A stretch of 64,000 bases of DNA, taken from NCBI GenBank assembly GCA_031841125.1, contig CM063110.1, positions 58,875,946 to 58,939,945 of the forward strand, in the 5' to 3' direction. Both the position numbers and the translations under genes were made by a program. Under the pieces are notes generated by a model. That model did not search any database. It had not been told where the DNA came from and worked only from the letters and a program-made list of their open reading frames with translations. Positions 57,045-64,000 of the stretch are shown here, piece after piece. This stretch comes from Acanthococcus lagerstroemiae. Its lineage: Eukaryota; Arthropoda; Insecta; Hemiptera; Eriococcidae. Position 1 is the stretch's first letter. Each line of letters opens with the position of its first letter.

Positions 57045-58595
57045 TTTTCTCCGAAGTTTCCGATGAAATTCTTCGGAGATTATCGAATATTTATCCTCAA
57101 TGACAGATTTACAGCGTTTTGAGCATGCAGTTTTATTAACATTTCGAAGTAATTCGATAAAATTCATCGGACGTTATTGAGAAAAGTCTCCGATGATTTC
57201 AGGAGAATTTTGTCGGATTTCGGGAAAATCTCCAATGATCCCCAAGGATTTTATCGGAAATCATCGAAGTATGTATCTCTGATGATTTTTGAAGAATTCA
57301 AGAAAAAGTTTCTATGATTTCCGGAGACTTTCATCGGAAATTTTTGGGATCAGTTACTGATAAATTCCGAAGAATTATATCAGAAATGTTCGGGGAAAAT
57401 GTCCGATGATTATTTTATCAGGGATCTTTGAGAATAATCTCTGATGATTTCCGGAGAATTTTATCGGAATCTTCGGGGAAATCTTCCCATGTTTTCCAAA
57501 GAATTTCTTCAAAAATCTTCGGGAAAAACCTTAGATAATTTTTGAAGGATTTCATCAGGACCTGCGGCGAAGGATGAGGACTGGCTGACCGAGTGGATAG
57601 CGCGTTGGTCTCGGATTTTGGAGGTCCCGGGTTCGAGCCCACGTAGTAACTTACCAGATTCCAGATTTCGATCTAGGCCGGTTTTTCGGCCAGAAGGGAA
57701 AAGGGCTAAGACAGCCCTAAAACAGCCTCCCTGACGACTCTGAAGTAATGCTCGAAAGGGCGGATTCCAGGGCACGGGCTGAGGGCAAAATTAGGAAAAG
57801 TAGGAAAAAAAAAGGAATCTTCGAGGACATTCCTGATTTCCGAAGATAATTTCCGAGGAATTTTACCGGAAATATTAAGGACAAATTTCCGATCATTCTC
57901 GAAGAATTTCATTCGACATCATTGAGGAAAGTCTCCGATGATTTCAGGAGACCTCAGTCGAATTTAGGGAATATCTCCAATGATTCTCAAGGATTTTATC
58001 GAAAACCATCAAAATATCTCTGATGATTTTTGAAGGATTCAGGAAAAAGTTTTGATGATTTCCATAGATTTTCATCGGAAATTTCAAGGATAAATTATCG
58101 ATGATTTCCGAAGAATTTCAACAGAAATGTTCGGGGGAAATTTCCGGTGATTATTTTATCAGAAACCTTTGGGAATGATCTCTGATAATTTGTGGAGAAT
58201 TTCATCGGAAATCTTCCGAAAAAATTTCCAATGTTTTCCAAAGAATTTCTTCAATTACATCTTCAAGAAAATTTTCCGATAATTTTTGAAAAATTTCGTT
58301 GGAAATTGTATTTGGGCAAAAACTCTGATGGTTTTTGAAGGATTTCATCGTATTTCCTAGTATGAAATTCTTCAAAAATTATCGGAAAATTTTCTCGAAG
58401 GATTTTGATGAAATTTTTTGGGCAACATTGAAAATATTTTCCACAGATTTCCGATGAGATTCCTTAAAAATCATCGGAGACTTTCCCTCGATAGTTTCCA
58501 GTGAAATTATTCTTTGGAAATCATCGGACATTTTTTCTGAAGATTTCCGATAAAATTCTTCAAAAACCATCGGAGTTTTTACAAAATACAACTTC
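57045..58595. repeat. Degenerate minisatellite, ccgatgatttccgaagaatt words
   Basis: Dozens of diverged units of the form tccgatgatttc-cgaagaatttcatcggaaat-cttcgggaaa, spacing about 60 bp. The unit is itself half palindromic (gatgattt / tcatcgg). Interrupted by a SINE at 57577-57790; from about 58340 the words run in the opposite sense. The open frames in this stretch come from the repeat. Confidence 0.8.
57577..57790 (+). mobile_element. tRNA-derived SINE, copy 2
   Basis: Head ctggctgaccgagtggatag (A box TGGCTGACCGAGTGG) and gggttcgagccc (B box) with a tRNA-Ser or Leu-like layout, body with aagggctaagacagcc, tail rich in A (gtaggaaaaaaaaagg). Inserted in the minisatellite. The copy at 49288-49503 is its relative on the other strand. 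Confidence 0.88.
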
Positions 58596-58894
58596 ATTCT
58601 TGGGTTTCAAAACAAAACTGCCATGTTTTCGCGTATTTCGCCCATTATTCCTCGCCCATGACTCGCGAATCACGTGAAATACGAAATTGGGACGAACTAC
58701 GAATAGCATTAGATTCGTAATTCGTCATTTTTTCGCCGAATTTTTTGCAATTTTCTTTTTCGTGTGGTTCGCGTATGCATGCTTATTCATGATTCGACGC
58801 AACATGCCGCTTCCTGTGTAGCAACGAATATTGAAGAACCCTATATATGACATAGTGAACACTACAACAGAGGTTTGTGAGATTGGAGGAGGGG
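58596..58894. other. No feature recognised
   Basis: AT-rich segment with several cgcgaatt-type words; no gene. Confidence 0.3.
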
Positions 58895-59085
58895 GTGGGG
58901 GCGAAAAATTGTCTCAGGCAAAGAATTGTCCTCTGCGATGAATTACTCGCGATGAATTGTCCCCGCCCGCCGCAGTGAAATCAGTTACTGAAAACGGAGC
59001 GTTCTGATTGGTTGAATAACAGCTTATGGAAGGTAATCTGAGGGTAACCGAGGGTTGTAAAAGGGTAACTTGAGGGGAACTGATA
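58895..59085. repeat. ggacaattcatcgc end and gggtaac tract, right
   Basis: Mirror image of 55365-55580: first gcgatgaattgtcc words (58895-58975), then gggtaac words (58980-59085) in reverse order. Confirms two nested inverted pairs centred near 57.2 kb. Confidence 0.65.
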
Positions 59086-59244
59086 GCGCATCGGGAGCCA
59101 GAGGAAGAGGCTGATCATCCGCACGCTGGCCAGACGGATTTCGAGCTAATTTTGGGTCCACTGCGAAGGCAGTCCCCTAGGCTCAGAATCTGGAACGGTT
59201 GGAGAGCACTCGCTGGTCATAACGGTCAGAGTTGACTGATAACC

Positions 59245-59249
<5 letters not shown>

Positions 59250-59281
<32 letters not shown>
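59250..59281. repeat. (GA)n microsatellite
   Basis: About sixteen ga units without interruption. Confidence 0.95.
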
Positions 59282-59287
<6 letters not shown>

Positions 59288-59469
59288 CTTCTAGCAGTTT
59301 TGAAGGGTACTTGAGTGATTAGCATATATTTTGGTATTACTTAGTTTAAAAAACGGGGTCAAAAATGTAGGTAAAGTTGTGTACTGAAAGACATTCTTGA
59401 TGAAAAATGAAATAAAGCGTCCGACCGCTGCACAGGACATTGTTACATGGATGTCAATGTCCTCTAAGC

Positions 59470-59636
59470 CAGTGCTTCTCAGCCGGATCAATTCCAGGGA
59501 CCGGCAAAAAGATTTGAGGCGTTCTTGAGGACCGGTAGGTTAGTTTTAGTTCACACAAAAAATAAATCATGGCGACAAAAACTATTTTTCATGACTTGGC
59601 GAGTATTTTAAGCGGACCGGCGGTTGAGAAGCACTG
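59470..59636. mobile_element. hAT-type MITE, 167 bp, perfect ends
   Basis: Termini cagtgcttctcagccgg and ccggcggttgagaagcactg; perfect 8-bp duplication ctctaagc at 59462-59469 and 59637-59644. The cagtg-ttctcaacc terminus is the classic form of hAT elements of the Charlie type. Confidence 0.92.
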
Positions 59637-59789
59637 CTCTAAGCGACCGTGTTGATATTGATACGCATACCCACATTCCATGCCTTCTCTAGTCGTCCAT
59701 TCTCGGCGTTGCTCGGCATTCTCCGTGTCGGCCGGTTGAAACATGATGGAACGAATGACTGCGCAAAGAGGAACACGCAACTACATCCA

Positions 59790-59890
59790 CAATGGTAACG
59801 CTTTTCTGCGGAACGTTTTTCGAGGAGTGTTTTCTACGGAATTTTTCTCTTTTGCGTGGCGAGCCATTAGACATACCCGCTTCAATAATA
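59790..59890 (-). repeat. cgcagaaaacgctccg repeat, right outer arm
   Basis: Reverse complement of the 54960-55080 tract with substitutions (gcggaacgtttttcgagg, aatttttctcttttgcgt). Confidence 0.55.
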
Positions 59891-59899
59891 GGTATTTCG

Positions 59900-60719
59900 A
59901 AAGAAATTTGGCGTATTCCGGACCAGTGCACATTCTACAATCTGGGTACCATTAAAATGCCGTATAACATTTTCGCAAAATTCCATATATCACCGTACTT
60001 TTGGTGTTGAAGCAGATTCGAAACAGTGCAACTCGGCGGATCGCTGAGCACTGAAATGGTATCTACATCCTCGCGCTGGCTGCCGGCCAATAATTTTTTA
60101 AGCATTGTTTCGTGTGAATATCTGGCACTTTCCGTGGCCGGGAAGGTTGGCCTTTGTTCAAATTATAGGTCGTTAATGGTTCGCGGTATTGGCTGTGTGT
60201 TCGGAGTAGGTGTACGTCATTCCAAGCTGCGCCTTACCGCGGTGAAATTCGTAAAATCGGTTTGTTTCGTGTATTCGCGTGAAGCTATAATAAACGGTGT
60301 ATTGTTTTTGATTATGAAAATTAAAACCAAAAATTGGCATTTGCGACGAGTGTAGGTCAGAGAGGCGGCCTCGTTCGTGTTTTCAATAGCGGTATAGCAA
60401 TGTACGCGGAAATTGGGTAGTGAATTCGCTGCACTTAGCCAATTACGAGCTTCTCTGAGTGTCTGCAAGGTCGAATACGAACTTCGCATCGAGGCAGGGC
60501 GAGAAAGGACGTTTTTTTCAGAATTTGGGTTTTCTGTTCGTGGATGCGTGTGCGGTGTTGCAAAGGCTCAAGTCAACCGCACTGAGTCATGTCCACAATA
60601 TCAGCTATTCGAATGTATTGAAGTAACCCAATAGAATAATTGATTGCATAAGTTCAGTTTTCTGTGGGCGTTACAAATTCGATAGGTAGGTCTGTCGCGG
60701 TCTCAAATCACTTGTAAGT
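59900..60719. other. No gene recognised
   Basis: Frames at 60026-60355 (plus), 60217-60489 (minus) and 60413-60634 (plus) overlap one another and show no domain or convincing splice sites. Confidence 0.35.
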
Positions 60720-60956
60720 CGTTGATTAGTTAAAATATATTTTTATTGAACGCACCATTGTGCCGCCGGCACGGGAAGTTAAATTCATGGCAATTCCATT
60801 CATTTCTGACGAATCGAAACGAGAAGACGACGCTGATGATCTCAGCTTCTTGGCAGCTGCAGCCGACGCAGCTCCTTGGTTGGGCTTGGTAGCTTCCAGC
60901 ACAGCCTTTTAGTGATGCAATGGCATGTAGCTGCGTAGCTTTTTCATCGACCTTTC
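60720..60956 (-). pseudogene. Possible terminal exon of an unidentified gene
   Basis: On the minus strand a good acceptor (ttattaaatttacag, ending 60957) is followed by GC-richer, coding-like sequence and an AATAAA signal at 60742-60747. One frame reads ERSMKKLRSYMPLHH, a stop, then KAVLEATKPNQGAASAAAAK and MNGIAMNLTSRAGGTMV. A second frame (KVDEKATQLHAIASLKG) is open to the end. The Ala/Lys-rich end recalls ribosomal-protein tails, but I cannot name one. It may be a last exon with a short coding part, or a decayed copy. Confidence 0.35.
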
Positions 60957-61054
60957 CTGTAAATTTAATAAAATATAATTTTTTAAAGCATAACTATACA
61001 GTACATTACACGATAAACAAATGTTTGAATACAGTACTGAGTAAAGACTTCAGT

Positions 61055-61140
61055 ATGGAGGAGTGGCCTGCCGAGTAATCTTCCGTGGTAGTCTGGCCAT
61101 AGATTTTTGTAATTCATTAAGAAATCCGTGTTCGAATCTC
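61055..61140 (+). other. tRNA-like fragment (degenerate SINE head?)
   Basis: gtggcctgccgagtaat resembles an A box and gtgttcgaatctc a B box, 60 bases apart, but the stems do not pair well enough for a real tRNA. Could be another tRNA-derived SINE. Confidence 0.4.
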
Positions 61141-61929
61141 TTTAATTATTCATTTAAACAGCATACGGACAGTAGGGTATATAGGACTTTAGGTTTAGAT
61201 CACAAGTTGAGGGTAAAGAAAGTACAAAAATAAAGTACAACGTAGGTCTTCCCAAGGAGCTTGCTCCAGCGCAGTGAGCCGCCTTGGGTACCCCTCAACC
61301 GCCCTTGTTGTCGGCAGCCCACCTGCGGGCAAATACCTCCCCACGACATGTCATTTTCCCATCTTGAGCATATTGGCTCCATATTATCCACGTCTTCTTT
61401 CCTACTTCACCGATCCCTTTCATCCTCGGTCTCTCTCTTGTTTTTTTATTTTCACAGCGGTTCCCACTCCATCATTCTTTAACCCCACCGCGACGTAAGC
61501 TCTCCCTGCAAGCGTTGATCACACTCCGTCCCTCCAGTAACATTTCAAATGAACCAAACAGCATCGCGACGGATTTACGGCGTTTCGAGTATGCAATTCT
61601 ATTAACACTTCGAGATAATTCGGATATTATCGGAATATTGACGGCGTTGCGATTATGCAATTATATTAACGTGACGGTCATGTTGCTGCATTCAAATTCG
61701 AAGTATAACTTATTATTTCGAGATATGTTTAACGCTCTTCAACATTCTTCTCATGACTCTCCGAGACTATCCCAGGCTTGACTGAGACGTTAATAAGAGT
61801 TTCAATCAATGCATTCATTTCGCAGTACAACATAATTAGTTTTTCACGTCTCTGGAGTTGGTGGGTTATAATATTAATACATTTAAAAAATATTTTCTTT
61901 TCAAGTAATAGAAATTTGATGATGAGTGC
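61141..61929. other. No gene recognised
   Basis: Short overlapping frames at 61200-61500 on both strands, and a tract near 61580-61660 with cgagataattcggatattatcgg, a word related to the 57-58 kb minisatellite. Confidence 0.35.
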
Positions 61930-64000
61930 TACAGTATAAGCAATGATTTTGGACAAAAAGGTGTGGGCTTCTGGATCAGTAAAAAACATAAAAAAGATCT
62001 GATGGAATTTAGTCGAATAAATGATAGGATAGCAGTTTTAATAATGAAAAAGGGAGACAGAAAAACGTTTACCATGATCCAAATCTATGCACCAACGGCT
62101 TTATCTAATGAAAAAGACTGTGACGAATTTTATGACAAACTCTCGGAAATATACAACGAATTGAAAAAAATGACAATATATTTATTATGGGCAATTTTAA
62201 CAGCCAGGTAGGATAACGCAATGAAGAAGAAAAAGAAAATCTAGGTCCATTCTATTTCGGAAAGAGAAACGATAGGGGTTGGAAACTGGTTCGATTTTGT
62301 CAAGAAAATAATTTTAAAAATTCTAAACACTTACTTTAAGAAAAAAAATGCCAAAAAGTGGACGTGGGAGGCGCCAAACCATGAGTTTAGGAGTCAACTA
62401 GATTATATGCTCGTACCCAAAGAAACAAAAAATATTAAAATTTTAAGGTCCTCCAGAAATTCCCCTTCAATTCAGATCATAGAGTCATATCTTGTACTCT
62501 ACAGTCAGCTGCTCCGAGAAAATATTATGATATACATAAGGAAAAAACTCTCTTTAGGTCGCCCCCACGAACAAAGCACCAAAAAGAGCTAGGAAAAATC
62601 CTTAAAAATTTAGATAATGGCGTGGAAATAGATCAGCTGAACAAGATCATAATTCATTCCCTGAGACAAGCAAATCACAATACACAGAAGCTCCCGGGAA
62701 AAGAAACTCCTTCAACTTTACCGGATAGCATTAAAACCCTCATTCAAAAAAGAGAACTTCTAAAACGTAAAAAACACAAATCACTGAGAACCAAATTAGA
62801 ACTAAACATTCTGTGTAAAAATATCAAAAACGATTTGAGAAACTTCAACAAGGAAAAAGATGATAGAATGATTAGAGAAATTTTGGAATCTACTCGGGGT
62901 ATAAAACAGATAAATAAAAACCGGTCCCTGGGGGGAAAATACACCACTCATTTGACAAACACAAAAAATCAAAGGCTATACGACAGATAGGTAATTAACA
63001 ATCATGCAACTTGTACAGAGAAAAAGACTACAAAGATCCAAAGGATACCGAAAATTATGAACAGAAGGTAAAAAATGAACCAGAAATTATTGAGGGAGAA
63101 GTGGAAAATATTATAAGAAAACTGAAAAACAAAAGAGCTTCTGGTCATGACAAAATACCTAACGAATTTCTCAAGGTAGGAGGAGAAATTGTTCCAAAAA
63201 TTTTAACTAGGATCTTTAACACAATTCTGAAAGAAAAGAAAATTCCAAAAGACTGGAAGCGTTCAGATATCATTCTTATCTTTAAAAAAGGAGAAAGAGA
63301 TAAGATAAATAATTATAGACCGATCAGTCTAAGCTCAAATATTTCGAAGATTTTCGCTAAGGTCGTAGAGGGCAGAATAAAACCTTTTCTAATTCAACCC
63401 AGAGAACAGGCGGGATTTCGGCCGGGTTTCTCTACAACGGATCATCTCCACGCCATTAACCAGTTAATCGAGAAATGTAATGAATATCAGGTTGAACTCC
63501 ATCTGGCCTTCATAGACTTTGCCAAAGCCTTTGACTCACTTAACCATAAATTCTTGCTGTCAGCACTAAAAAAATCAAAGGGTTCCGGAGATTTCAATTA
63601 AAATTATCAAGGAAATGTACGAGAGGTCAGAAAGTAGAATTGTAACAGATGTAGTTGGAAATTATTTTCCGGTCCCCAAAGGAGAGTAAGGCAGGGAGAC
63701 CCTTTATCTCCATTATTATTCAACTGTGGTCTAGAGGAAGCTTTCAGAAATTTGGATTTTTGAAACGTTCCTTACCACTTCGATCTAAAAGCGAAATCTT
63801 CAACGCATGTGTCCTCCCAACTCTAACGTATGGTTCCGAAATTTGGACTTTGTCCAAGAAAATGGTACATAAAATTAGAACTACTCAAAATTCGATGGAA
63901 CGATCAATTTTAAATATCAAGAAAAAAGACCGCATCAAAATCTCAACTATCAAATTTAAATTTAAAAATAATAAATGTGCTGTACAGCTGATAAAAAATA
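61930..64000 (+). pseudogene. RTE-like non-LTR retrotransposon, truncated and deleted
   Basis: Order on the plus strand: endonuclease domain pieces (GVGFWISKKHKKD, FTMIQIYAPTALSNEKDCDE, then IMGNFNSQV in a shifted frame near 62180; TWEAPNHEFRSQLDYMLVPK near 62365), a Lys-rich linker (62622-62990), and RT: KKGERDKINNYRPISLSSNI, EQAGFRPGFSTTDHLHAI, LAFIDFAKAFDSLNH (63011-63601), then in other frames VRQGDPLSPLLFNCGLEEAF. The segment that should hold the FADD active-site box is deleted; sequence resumes at CVLPTLTYGSEIWTL and NSMERSILNIKKKDR, typical of RTE elements. Several frameshifts and stops. It continues past the window end. Confidence 0.88.

Noticed and set aside
57577..57650. Functional tRNA-Ser or tRNA-Leu gene
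   Set aside because: Good A and B boxes but no proper acceptor stem, and the unit continues into a body repeated at 49.3 kb, so it is a SINE.
57045..58595. CRISPR array
   Set aside because: Repeats are diverged, partly palindromic, without constant spacers, in a eukaryotic context.
59250..59281. GA repeat as a promoter GAGA site
   Set aside because: No gene start next to it; a plain microsatellite is the simpler reading.

Overview
This is a 64 kb stretch of an AT-rich, intron-rich animal nuclear genome, most likely an insect. The signs are GT-AG introns, two conserved metazoan genes split into short exons, and a heavy load of non-autonomous hAT elements, mariner, Penelope-like, non-LTR and Ty3/gypsy debris. 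The gene content and the microexon secreted gene would suit a plant-feeding hemipteran, but that placement is inference.

Reliable host genes are few. (1) Plus strand, 27.2-39.8 kb: an ANKLE1/LEM-3 orthologue (ankyrin repeats, LEM domain, GIY-YIG nuclease). Nine coding exons join with consistent phase into about 816 residues. (2) Minus strand, 54.8-46.5 kb: the last four coding exons of an SLC24/NCKX K+-dependent Na+/Ca2+ exchanger, including the alpha-2 repeat; its 5' half lies beyond or is not visible in the window. (3) Minus strand, 25.3-15.7 kb: a predicted secreted protein of unknown family, modelled as nine small exons. Every internal junction is phase 1, and three tandem microexons have a 33-nt core. 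One of these has taken in a transposon fragment in frame with a visible target-site duplication. (4) Plus strand, 44.0-44.6 kb: the last three exons of an unrecognised gene. Weaker coding candidates lie at 0.6-1.2 kb and near 60.8 kb. A THAP-domain gene at 14.0-15.0 kb looks like a pseudogene.

The rest is repeats. 3.4-12.1 kb is a complex of tandem (about 1.4 kb period) and inverted copies of one unknown family, with hAT-type MITEs inserted (8-bp duplications at 11.3, 12.2 and 12.9 kb). 19.7-21.8 kb is a mariner element with two inverted 3' ends and further elements nested in it. Introns of ANKLE1 are filled by degenerate word arrays and small hAT MITEs. The 7.4 kb NCKX intron holds Penelope-like fragments, a tRNA-derived SINE and a 2.7 kb inverted repeat. 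54.9-59.9 kb is a nested inverted structure around a deleted gypsy element, a minisatellite and a second SINE copy. Non-LTR retrotransposon remnants are at 40.6-43.1 kb (minus, with RNase H) and 61.9-64.0 kb (plus, RTE-like, running off the end).

The best candidate for something undescribed is the phase-1 microexon secreted gene with its transposon-expanded microexon. The large hairpin-forming inverted repeats come next.
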